Source: Desulfonatronum lacustre DSM 10312 (GTDB lineage Bacteria > Desulfobacterota > Desulfovibrionia > Desulfovibrionales > Desulfonatronaceae). From it: DNA of 64,000 nucleotides. The notes beneath the pieces are model-generated. The model was not told the origin of the DNA, did not search any database, and saw nothing but the letters and a program-made list of their open reading frames with translations. This document shows, one piece after another, positions 52,094-59,634 of the stretch. The stretch covers positions 1,990,582 to 2,054,581 of the forward strand of contig NZ_KI912608.1 in the NCBI RefSeq assembly GCF_000519265.1, read 5' to 3'. The position numbers were made by a program, and so were the translations under genes. The number at the start of each line of letters is the position of its first letter. Within the stretch, counting starts at the first letter, position 1.

Positions 52094-54413
52094 CCCCACC
52101 GCGTCTCAGCTCCCGAAACCAATTTTCCAGCCTCACATGACCAGCTTAAAAAACCTCGAGATCTGCGTCTTGATCTACGCCCTTCTGGGGGCCCTGCTTT
52201 TCCTTCGCCCACACCAGGAAACCTTTATCGGTCTGGACAGCTCGGCCATCCGCCTGATGACCCATGCTCCGACGCATGGCCGCGACCTGATCGGCGTGGA
52301 CCAGACCTTGACTCGCGTCCTGCCTGAACTGCGAACCTCCTTCCTGTACATCCCCGCCCCGCACCTGCGCATGACCCGGGACCGCTCCTTTCAACTGGAC
52401 GACCTGGATAGCTGTACCTATCGCCCTTGGTTCTATCCTTTTCTCACCTATGCCGCCTTGGGGTTCGATCATATCATCCCCGGAAAAGCGGTTGACTACT
52501 TTCTCCCTTCCCTGACCCTGCTCTTCTTCATCCTGGCCGGTGCGTTCATGGCGTCCAAGACCGGTTTGCCGGGACTGGTCGCCGCCCTGGGACTGATCGC
52601 CGGCCTGCCGCTGATTCCCTGGTTCGCTCGGGGATATTATCCGGAATGGGCGGCCTTGCTCCTGGTTTTTCCGGTGGTCCTGAACTGGTTGCGGGATCAA
52701 AGCCCCCCATCCTCTGGCCGCCACGCTTCAATTTTTCGCACTTCAGGCCACCCGCCTTCGTCGGCTTCACTATGTCTCAGCGCCTTTGTGCTCGGCTTGG
52801 CCGCCTGTTTTCACCCCGTGATCCTGCCCTGGTCCGGAGCCGTCTTTCTGCTGTTGATCATCGGATTCCCCACGATCCAAAATCTCCGAGTCCTGGCGGC
52901 GGGGGGCTGTTTCGCCCTCGGGCTGACTCCCTTGGTCATAGTGACCCAATGGGTGACCCGTCCCTACGGGGACATCTTCAACCCACGGTGGATGCTGGGC
53001 GCGGCCCAGGGCAGCACGTTGTTCTTCCTGCTGCTTCTGATCGCCGCGACCGGCTTGGCAGCCGCGGGCCTGCTCCTGACGCCGCGAGGCCGCTCCCGAC
53101 TCCACGACCTACTGTTCTCTCCAGGCTGGACGGCCCATGCCCTTCGCCTCTGCGCGGCCATGATCCCCACGGGCTTGCTCCTGCTGTCGGAGCAGACGAC
53201 AGCCGCGACTGCCGAAGGGCTGGCCGACCTCTGGTCCGTGCTGACCACGCCCTACGGGTTCATCGCGGCCGCCACCATTCTGGCCTCGTTCCTGCCGGCC
53301 GTTCGCCCCCGCCCCCGGGTCCTCCTGGTGGCCACCGTGGCCCTGGCCTCGGTCTATCTCTACCTCAAGGGCATTGAGCCCTTTGGCCTCTGGAGCCAGC
53401 GCCGTCTGCTGCCGGTCCTGTTTCCCTTCATCGTCGCGTCCCTGGCCGTCTGGCGCGACGTGCTTCATGCTCATGGACACCAGTGGCGAACAAACACGCT
53501 CATCCCCGGCGGGCTGGCCGCCATTGCCGCCGTCATGTTTACTCTGCACTCCCCCTTCTACCTGCTCCGGGCCGAATCCGGCGCGGATGCGGCGATCCGG
53601 ATGCTGGACGAAGCGACACAAGACGGGCTGACCTTCTACGACTACCATCAATATGGTTCTCCCCTGGCCGCACTGGGCCAAGTTGGGGCCTTGCCGCTCT
53701 CCAACCGCCTCACCGACGAAGCCCGCGAACAGGTGCTGCTCTGGGCCGAAAAGGCCGCTGCCAGCGAACCGGTCCGCTGGGTCTCGGCCTTTGCCAATCC
53801 AGGACTGGAACAAGGTGTAATTCTTGTGGAATCGCTGACCATCCGACAGGATCTGCCCCGCCTACGCGCCCGACGAGCATTCCCCGCCCAGGTCGCCCAA
53901 CATCCTCTGTCCATGACCGTCCTTGAGGCCCGTCCGATTCAGAACGCATCCCCCCTTCTCAAGCTGGACAAGATTCTGGATCGAGGGCCGCTAGCCTTGC
54001 GCGGGCCTTGGGGCAGGCCGGACATCCCTTTGTCGGCTCCGAACGGCGATCGTTTACCAGCACGTTGGACTCGTGAAGGTTCGGCGGTCATAGGCCCGCT
54101 ACCCGCTCCCGGAGAAGCCGTGCGGATCGAGATGGTCGCCGGGGCGGCCCGACGCGACGACCAAGCCCACCAAGTGGTCACCATCACCCCGCCCTGGCCC
54201 GGACCGGCCCTGGAATTGCGGGTGGAGAACACCCACACCGGGGTCTCGGGCCTCCTGCGCCGCCCACGAAACGCCGACTCCCCGGAGGATCGCACCGGCC
54301 AGTACGTTCTGACCACCCATGATCCCTACGATCCGGCGCAATACGACATCCGCGGTTTCGACGCCGATCTCGGCGTCCTGCTGCACCGCATCCGCATTGA
54401 GGCGGTGGATTGA
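52068..54413 (+). CDS. Large polytopic membrane protein, glycan-related
   Basis: About 781 residues with some 11 membrane helices in the first 500 and a 250-residue C-terminal soluble part. A luminal-type loop after the first helix (GLDSSAIRLMTHA, DDLDSCTYRPWFYP) resembles GT-C glycosyltransferases or flippase-associated glucosyltransferases that use lipid-linked sugars, but I cannot place it in a named family. The first ATG (52068) overlaps the upstream gene by 26 bases; ATG 52137 is an alternative. It ends TGATG with the next gene. Context suggests a step in assembling or transferring an oligosaccharide at the membrane. Confidence 0.72.
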   Translation: MKELRGQYDPTASQLPKPIFQPHMTSLKNLEICVLIYALLGALLFLRPHQETFIGLDSSAIRLMTHAPTHGRDLIGVDQTLTRVLPELRTSFLYIPAPHLRMTRDRSFQLDDLDSCTYRPWFYPFLTYAALGFDHIIPGKAVDYFLPSLTLLFFILAGAFMASKTGLPGLVAALGLIAGLPLIPWFARGYYPEWAALLLVFPVVLNWLRDQSPPSSGRHASIFRTSGHPPSSASLCLSAFVLGLAACFHPVILPWSGAVFLLLIIGFPTIQNLRVLAAGGCFALGLTPLVIVTQWVTRPYGDIFNPRWMLGAAQGSTLFFLLLLIAATGLAAAGLLLTPRGRSRLHDLLFSPGWTAHALRLCAAMIPTGLLLLSEQTTAATAEGLADLWSVLTTPYGFIAAATILASFLPAVRPRPRVLLVATVALASVYLYLKGIEPFGLWSQRRLLPVLFPFIVASLAVWRDVLHAHGHQWRTNTLIPGGLAAIAAVMFTLHSPFYLLRAESGADAAIRMLDEATQDGLTFYDYHQYGSPLAALGQVGALPLSNRLTDEAREQVLLWAEKAAASEPVRWVSAFANPGLEQGVILVESLTIRQDLPRLRARRAFPAQVAQHPLSMTVLEARPIQNASPLLKLDKILDRGPLALRGPWGRPDIPLSAPNGDRLPARWTREGSAVIGPLPAPGEAVRIEMVAGAARRDDQAHQVVTITPPWPGPALELRVENTHTGVSGLLRRPRNADSPEDRTGQYVLTTHDPYDPAQYDIRGFDADLGVLLHRIRIEAVD

Positions 54414-55297
54414 TGCCCTCCCTCCATGTCGTGGTGATCGTTCTGAACTGGAACGGATGGTCGGACACTGCGGCCTGCGTTCGTTCCGTTCTTCAAAGCA
54501 CGTATGCCGACTTTGACGTCATGGTGGTGGACAACGGTTCCACGGACGACTCGGTCATCCGACTGCGCCGGGAATTTCCCGACCTGACCATCCTGGAGAC
54601 CGGCGAAAACCTGGGCTTTGCCGGCGGCAACAACGCCGGAATGCGCCATGCCCTGGACCACCAGACGGCGGATTTCATCTGGCTGCTGAACAACGACACC
54701 CAGCCCCGGGCCGACGCCATGGAGGCCCTGGTTCAAGCCGCGAACGCCGCCCCCCGCGTCGGAGCTTTAGGCGCGTTGATCATGGAAGCGGAGAACCCGG
54801 AGATCGTCCAGCTTCGGGGAGGGCATCGCTTTTCTCTCCGGCTGGGCATGCCGTTGCCCGCACCGCATGGACGCCCCCCGGACTATCTGTGCGGCGCCAG
54901 CATGTTCCTGCGCCGCGACTGCCTGGAACAATGCGGCCTGCTGGACCCCGGTTATTTCTTTTATTTCGAGGACACGGAATTTTGCTTCCGCATCCGGCGT
55001 CATAACTGGACCCTTGCCGTGGAGGAACGAGCCGTGGTCCTGCATCGCGGTTCGGCCAGCGTCGGCGCGGGCAGCTTCACCCAGGCCTACTGGTACCGTC
55101 GCGGCCTGATCCGCTTTCTGCGCACCCACGCCCCTTTCCCCTGGCTCCCGATCCTCGGCACCACCGCCGCCCGCCTTCTGCTGGCCGTCCTGGCCCGGAA
55201 CGGACCGGTGCTTCGGGGGACCTGGAACGGCTTTTGGGACGGCCTCGCGGAGCCGAGGCCAACGAAGCCCTGGCCCGCCGACTGGACCGCTTCATGA
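54413..55297 (+). CDS. Family 2 glycosyltransferase (rhamnosyltransferase-like)
   Basis: 294 residues from the ATG overlapping the previous stop. VVIVLNWNGWSDTAACVRSV, VVDNGSTDDSV, NLGFAGGNNAGMRHAL and FIWLLNNDTQP are typical of WbbL-type rhamnosyltransferases; FFYFEDTEFCFRIRRHNW is the acceptor motif. The last 11 or so codons lie, out of frame, in a relic of the coiled-coil gene, so the natural C-terminus appears to have been replaced by a recombination event. Confidence 0.88.
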   Translation: MPSLHVVVIVLNWNGWSDTAACVRSVLQSTYADFDVMVVDNGSTDDSVIRLRREFPDLTILETGENLGFAGGNNAGMRHALDHQTADFIWLLNNDTQPRADAMEALVQAANAAPRVGALGALIMEAENPEIVQLRGGHRFSLRLGMPLPAPHGRPPDYLCGASMFLRRDCLEQCGLLDPGYFFYFEDTEFCFRIRRHNWTLAVEERAVVLHRGSASVGAGSFTQAYWYRRGLIRFLRTHAPFPWLPILGTTAARLLLAVLARNGPVLRGTWNGFWDGLAEPRPTKPWPADWTAS

Positions 55298-55356
55298 TCT
55301 GAACCCTGGGCTTGATCGCTTCCTCCACGGCCTTGATCATCACCGTTTTGAAGTAA
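55264..55356 (+). pseudogene. Relic of the 3' end of the coiled-coil membrane gene
   Basis: 93 bases align without gaps to 49927-50019, about 81 identical. In that frame it reads EALARRLDRFMI, a stop (TGA for TGG), then TLGLIASSTALIITVLK and a stop. It overlaps the 3' end of the preceding glycosyltransferase gene. Confidence 0.85.
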
Positions 55357-55412
55357 TCACCTCGTCTGGAATGGTTGCCGAGTCCCGCCTTTTTGGCTAA
55401 GGGCCTAGGATC

Positions 55413-56174
55413 ATGTCCGCGCATCACGTTCAAGACGCCCCCTTCCGCCAAACTCCGCCGTTGCCCAAAGCCGCTTCCCCTGTACTGGTCGTCATTCCGG
55501 CCTGGAACGAGCAAGCCAGCATCGGTGATGTTGTCCGTCAAGTCATTGCTCTTGAAGAATTCCACGTCTTGGTTGTGGACGACGCCAGCACGGACGACAC
55601 GGCTGATCTCGCCCTGCGGGCCGGCGCCCAGGTGGTGACGCTGCCGGTCAATCTGGGAGCTTGGGGCGCCATGCAGACCGGGATGCGCTACGCCCGACAA
55701 AACGGCTATCAAACAGTGATCACCATGGACGCCGACGGACAGCACCTGGCCGAAACCCTGCCGTCGCTGCTCACGCCCCTTCGCGACTACCACGCCGACG
55801 TGGTCATCGGCTCCTGCACCCCTCGGGGCAGCCGGGCTCGAAAAACCGCCTGGACCCTCTTCCGCCGACTGTCCGGCCTGAACGTCCGGGATCTGACCTC
55901 CGGGCTGAGGGCCTACTCCGGCCCGGCCGTCACGCTGCTGGCCTCCAGTCGGGCCTCTCTCCTGGATTACCAGGACGTCGGGGTCCTGCTCCTGCTGCGC
56001 AAGGCCGGGCTGCGCATTCAGGAAGTCCAGGTGGCCATGTGCCCGCGCCGACACGGTTCATCCAAGGTTTTCAGCTCCTGGTTGAAGGTCGGCGAGTACA
56101 TGCTGCTGACGCTGGTCCTTTGTCTTTCCCACTGCATGTCCCGGCCAACCCCCCAGCCACAAGGCACCAAGTGA
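55413..56174 (+). CDS. Family 2 glycosyltransferase, polyprenyl-phosphate-sugar synthase-like
   Basis: 253 residues. VLVVIPAWNEQASIGDVV, VVDDASTDDTADLA, LPVNLGAWGAMQTGMRYA, TMDADGQH and GSRARKTAWTLFRRLSG are typical of DPM1-like enzymes that put a sugar on a polyprenyl phosphate carrier. There is no long C-terminal membrane pair, but a hydrophobic tail (MLLTLVLCLSHCM). The next gene (DUF2304) is a frequent neighbour of such enzymes. Confidence 0.9.
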   Translation: MSAHHVQDAPFRQTPPLPKAASPVLVVIPAWNEQASIGDVVRQVIALEEFHVLVVDDASTDDTADLALRAGAQVVTLPVNLGAWGAMQTGMRYARQNGYQTVITMDADGQHLAETLPSLLTPLRDYHADVVIGSCTPRGSRARKTAWTLFRRLSGLNVRDLTSGLRAYSGPAVTLLASSRASLLDYQDVGVLLLLRKAGLRIQEVQVAMCPRRHGSSKVFSSWLKVGEYMLLTLVLCLSHCMSRPTPQPQGTK

Positions 56175-56542
56175 CCCCCCTTCCAATCCCCTTGCAATGG
56201 ACCACCGGCCTGCTCGGCCTGGGCATTGCCTGCGCGATTCTGCTGCTCATCCGCAAGGACAGCCTGCACGTCCGGCATTCCATCTGGTGGCTGACCGTGG
56301 CAGCGGGTTCGGTCCTGCTCGGTTTTTTTCCCCGCCTTGTGGACCAACTCGGCACCCTGCTCGGCGTCCATTACCCACCCATCCTTTTCCTGACCATGGC
56401 CGTCGGCATGATCCTGATCAAGATCCTGACCATGGACATTGAACGCTCCCGCCAGGAACGCGCCCTGCGTCGGCTGACCCAACGGATGGCCATCCTGGAA
56501 GCCCGGCTTCCCGATCAACATCAGGCCGACGACGAGTCCTGA
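56171..56542 (+). CDS. DUF2304 small membrane protein
   Basis: 123 residues from a GTG overlapping the previous stop (GTGA). Three membrane helices (about 9-25, 38-57, 68-88) and a C-terminal coiled coil (SRQERALRRLTQRMAILEAR). This is the DUF2304 plan; members sit beside DPM1-type glycosyltransferases and may assist their membrane step. Function not established. Confidence 0.85.
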   Translation: MTPLPIPLQWTTGLLGLGIACAILLLIRKDSLHVRHSIWWLTVAAGSVLLGFFPRLVDQLGTLLGVHYPPILFLTMAVGMILIKILTMDIERSRQERALRRLTQRMAILEARLPDQHQADDES

Positions 56543-56604
56543 TCCCTTTTCGACCTCTTTCTCCCCGACTCCCCTCATTTCGAATTCCAGGCTGAAACAG
56601 CAGC

Positions 56605-56633
56605 TTGACATGGCGACCATGGAACCATATACG
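56605..56633 (+). promoter_or_regulatory. Likely sigma-70 promoter for the type I secretion operon
   Basis: TTGACA (56605-56610), a 17-bp spacer and TATACG (56628-56633), about 140 bases before the second tolC-like gene. The remainder of the 56543-56771 gap shows nothing else. Confidence 0.55.
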
Positions 56634-56771
56634 GAACCACTGGCGCCAAGATGCTCCGTTCCACCCTGACCAAAAATACTCTCGGGGCTTCATCGGCTCT
56701 TTCGACGCAAAACATTTCAAACGCTTACTGCAATGCATACCACCAAAGACCTGTCTCCAGAGGAATCCTTG

Positions 56772-58547
56772 ATGTCACGGAAATACTCGCCCTCCCTCCC
56801 AACACTTTCCAAGCAGGTTCTCTCCGGCCTGCTCGTCATTGCTCTCACGCTCCCGCCCCTGCCGATCCTGGCTCGAGAGGCCGAAGAGATTGAAAACAAC
56901 GCCCCGGACGCCACGAGCGCCCTGATTCTGGAAATGGAGGAATGCGTCCAGATCGGCCTGGTCCGCAATCCCCGCATCAAGGCCGCTGAATACGCCGTCC
57001 AACGGGCCGGTTCGGACGTCCATGCCGCTTTCGCCGATTTTCTGCCCCGGATTGACACCGGTTTTCAGGCTCGGAGGATGCGCCAAATGCGCTCCGGACT
57101 GCCGTCCACGGATACCGAAGAACAAGAAAACGGGGATTCCGCTGAAAGTGACGACAACGACCACTACGACGGCCCGGCTGAAGGCGAAGGCGCCAGGATG
57201 CTGGCCCGGGCCCTGGCCAAAAATAAAGACGACACCCCGCTCCCTGCGGACCCGGTCAATCCCACCCCCGTCTTCAACCCATTTGAAGAACTTCAGCAGC
57301 AACTCAATCAGATCAACGAGGGCTTGAATCAACAGAATCAAGCCCTGGCCGGCCTTGATGAGAATTTGAGCAACCTCGATGAAAACCTGGAGGAACTCAA
57401 CGTCAAGCTGGACGATCTCCAGGAGGCCCTGAACAAGCGCCCCCTGGACGCGGATTCCACCAGTTTCGACGAGACCGTCTGGTATGCGCGCATCAGCCAG
57501 CCCGTGTTCACCGGCTTCACCATCACCAACACCTACCTCCGTTCCCGGTTGACCCGGGAAATGACGGAAGCGGAGTTGGAATACGTTCGACTGGAGGTGG
57601 CTCGGGATATCCGCGTGGCCTTCCTGAACGTGCTCTGGGCCCAGGAGGACATGCGCAGCCTGGAAGCCCGAATCACCCGCCTGGAAGCCCAGCTTGAGGC
57701 GGCTGAAGCCTTCACGCGTCTCGGCATGAAGCCCTACCTGGATGTGCTGCAGGCCGAAGTGGATCTCAGCGAGGCCCGCCAGGATCACACCCAGGTGCTC
57801 AACGCCCAACGGGTGCACACGGCCCGTCTGCTGACCCTGATGGGCATGCCCTCGGAAACCCCCCTGGAGGTCGCCGGACGCCTGGAGTCCTTTCAGCCCG
57901 ACTTTTCCCTGACCTTGCATGAATGCTTGGCCGAGTCCCGCAACAATCGCCCGGACCTGTTCATCGCCCACAAGGCCGTGGAAGTGGCTGAAAAAGACGT
58001 TCATCTTGCCTGGGGCCGGTTCGCGCCCACGGCATCCGTGGATTTCGCCTACAATGTTCAGGACCGGAAATACCGGGACCGAGAAGTCGCCGAACGCTAC
58101 GACTACAGCGACCGCCAGTACTGGACCCTGGGCCTGAACGTCTCCATGAACCTGTTCGAAGGGGGCCGTTCACGGGCCATGGTCATGCGCGCACGCCATG
58201 AGCTGTTCCGGATTCGGGAGGATATGCTGCACCACGAGATGCAGGCCGCCTACGAAGTGGAGTCCGCGTACCTGGTCCTGCATGAAGCCCAACAGCGCAT
58301 CGATTCCACGGTCAAGGTCCGGGCCGCGGCCCAGGAAGCCTACGACATGGCCCTGGTCCGCTACCGCACCGAAATCGGCACCCAAACCGAACTCCTGGAC
58401 GCCCAGGAACGCCTGGCCCGCTCGGAAACCAATACCAATCAGGCCCGCGCCCAATACAACCGCGCCCGCGCCCAACTCTACTTCGCCATGGGCTGGCTCG
58501 AATCCCACCCAACCCCACAAACCCAACAAGCTCAACAAACCCAATAA
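56772..58547 (+). CDS. TolC-family protein with large extracellular-loop insertion
   Basis: 591 residues from the ATG at 56772, then a signal peptide (VLSGLLVIALTLPPLPILA). TolC features: LEMEECVQIGLVRNPRIKAAEY, WYARISQPVFTGF, FTRLGMKPYLDVLQAEVDLSEA, WTLGLNVSMNLFEGG, YRTEIGTQTELLDAQERLARSE. Between the first two beta strands (about residues 102-233) it carries an acidic segment and a coiled coil (QQQLNQINEGLNQQNQ, NLDENLEELNVKLDDLQEAL), absent from the other TolC-like protein here. By TolC topology this loop is outside the cell. The C-terminus (PTPQTQQAQQTQ) is encoded by the 9-bp repeat array. First gene of the type I secretion operon. Confidence 0.92.
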   Translation: MSRKYSPSLPTLSKQVLSGLLVIALTLPPLPILAREAEEIENNAPDATSALILEMEECVQIGLVRNPRIKAAEYAVQRAGSDVHAAFADFLPRIDTGFQARRMRQMRSGLPSTDTEEQENGDSAESDDNDHYDGPAEGEGARMLARALAKNKDDTPLPADPVNPTPVFNPFEELQQQLNQINEGLNQQNQALAGLDENLSNLDENLEELNVKLDDLQEALNKRPLDADSTSFDETVWYARISQPVFTGFTITNTYLRSRLTREMTEAELEYVRLEVARDIRVAFLNVLWAQEDMRSLEARITRLEAQLEAAEAFTRLGMKPYLDVLQAEVDLSEARQDHTQVLNAQRVHTARLLTLMGMPSETPLEVAGRLESFQPDFSLTLHECLAESRNNRPDLFIAHKAVEVAEKDVHLAWGRFAPTASVDFAYNVQDRKYRDREVAERYDYSDRQYWTLGLNVSMNLFEGGRSRAMVMRARHELFRIREDMLHHEMQAAYEVESAYLVLHEAQQRIDSTVKVRAAAQEAYDMALVRYRTEIGTQTELLDAQERLARSETNTNQARAQYNRARAQLYFAMGWLESHPTPQTQQAQQTQ

Positions 58548-58562
58548 ACCCAACAAACCCAA
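58516..58562. repeat. 9-bp array (CCCAACAAA type) at the tolC/hicB-like junction
   Basis: About five units of CCCAACAAA/CCCAATAAA run from the last codons of the tolC-like gene to the base before the next ATG. The stretch contains no G-rich ribosome site. Confidence 0.9.
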
Positions 58563-59051
58563 ATGCCTTCCACCTACTCCATAACCTTGCTCTGGGATGA
58601 ACAACGGGACGGATATATCGCCTACTGCCCTGAATTCCCCGAGTTGGAGGCCTTTTCTTCCTCCCCCGCAACCGCCGCCGCCGGGATTGAAGCCCAGATC
58701 CTGGCACGGCTCAACGAGATGCATGGCCGCGGAGCTCCTCCTCCTGCTCCGCGGCACTGCGTCCCGTTCAGCGGCCAGTTCCGGCTCCGCCTGCCCAAGA
58801 GCCTGCATGCCACCCTGTCTCGAGAAGCCGAGGACGAAGGCCTCTCCTTGAACGGCTACATCCAATACCTTCTGGCCGCCCGGCACGCCGCGACCATCGC
58901 GACCCAGCCAAACGCGACGCACCGGATCGACGACATCCAGGAAACCGTCCGCCTGATCCAGGACCGGGTCGACAGCCTGACCTTCACCCAGGAAGAACAC
59001 CCGAATTTCCTCTGGAACAACGAATCCGCCGCCACCATCTCGTTGCAATAG
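58563..59051 (+). CDS. HicB-like protein without HicA partner
   Basis: 162 residues. The N-terminal part is a HicB partial RNase H-like fold (YSITLLWDEQRDGYIAYCPE, FSSSPATAAAGIEAQI). FRLRLPKSLHATLSREAEDEG, LSLNGYIQYLLA form a ribbon-helix-helix DNA-binding domain. An additional C-terminal helix (DDIQETVRLIQDRVDSL) follows. HicB proteins normally neutralise HicA toxins; no hicA is present. Its place between a tolC-like and the ABC exporter genes suggests a regulator of this operon or its substrate, but that is inference. No Shine-Dalgarno is visible. Confidence 0.85.
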   Translation: MPSTYSITLLWDEQRDGYIAYCPEFPELEAFSSSPATAAAGIEAQILARLNEMHGRGAPPPAPRHCVPFSGQFRLRLPKSLHATLSREAEDEGLSLNGYIQYLLAARHAATIATQPNATHRIDDIQETVRLIQDRVDSLTFTQEEHPNFLWNNESAATISLQ

Positions 59052-59190
59052 GGTTTGTTGGGTTTGTGGAGTTTGTTAGGTTTGTGGAGCTAAATAAAAT
59101 TTCCTAACCAACCAAAACAACCCAATAAACCCAACAAACCCAATACAACCCAACAAACCCCAAAAACCCAACAAACCCAAAAAAACCAAA
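59051..59190. repeat. Inverted 9-bp arrays able to form a long hairpin
   Basis: GGGTTTGTT-type units (59051-59089) face CCCAACAAA-type units (59107-59187) across about 17 bases of AT-rich sequence. The RNA stem could exceed 30 bp. The second arm ends at the ATG of the next gene, again without a ribosome site. Confidence 0.88.
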
Positions 59191-59619
59191 ATGATTCGCC
59201 TAATCTGGTCCGTCCTTTGCCGAGAAATCCTCACCGACCGGGAAACCAATTCCGTGAGCTACATCCATAGCATAGAGGAGGGGGCCGCCACGGTTCTGCC
59301 CACCCGCATCGCGCCCGTGAGCCTGGGAACGCTCTGGGAAATGGACGGCACGCAGCCGGAGCCCTTCGCCGCCCGGATCACGCTCGGCACCCCCTCGGGC
59401 CAGGAGATCGGCATGCTCCAGACCGGCCGGTTGACCTTCACCAACCCCAGGCACCGCCTCCATTTTCGCCTTCAAGGCCTGCCCATGACCGAGTTCGGCC
59501 GCCACGAAATCCGTCTGGATTTCACCAAAGACAACCAATGGCAACGCGCCGCGACCATGCCCTTCGTCCTGCGCCGCCTCATACTCCCCCCAACCCCAAA
59601 AACCCCACCAACCCCATAA
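59191..59619 (+). CDS. Unknown small protein of the type I secretion operon
   Basis: 142 residues, no signal peptide or membrane helix. LCREILTDRETNSVSYIHSIEEG and ARITLGTPSGQEIGML, then FRLQGLPMTEFGRHEIRLDF suggest a beta-sandwich (C2-like) fold; similar small proteins of unknown function exist in bacteria, but I do not recognise a named family. The last ten residues (LPPTPKTPPTP) are encoded by the next 9-bp array. Lies between the HicB-like and exporter genes, so probably part of the operon. Confidence 0.72.
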   Translation: MIRLIWSVLCREILTDRETNSVSYIHSIEEGAATVLPTRIAPVSLGTLWEMDGTQPEPFAARITLGTPSGQEIGMLQTGRLTFTNPRHRLHFRLQGLPMTEFGRHEIRLDFTKDNQWQRAATMPFVLRRLILPPTPKTPPTP

Positions 59620-59634
59620 ACCCAACAAACCCAA
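59585..59634. repeat. 9-bp array before the first ABC exporter gene
   Basis: About five CCCAACAAA-like units extend from the last codons of the unknown gene to the ATG at 59635. As at the two previous junctions, no Shine-Dalgarno is present. Confidence 0.88.

Noticed and set aside
55077-56054. 325-residue minus-strand frame over the DPM1-like gene
   Set aside because: Antisense to two well-recognised glycosyltransferases; no motif of its own.
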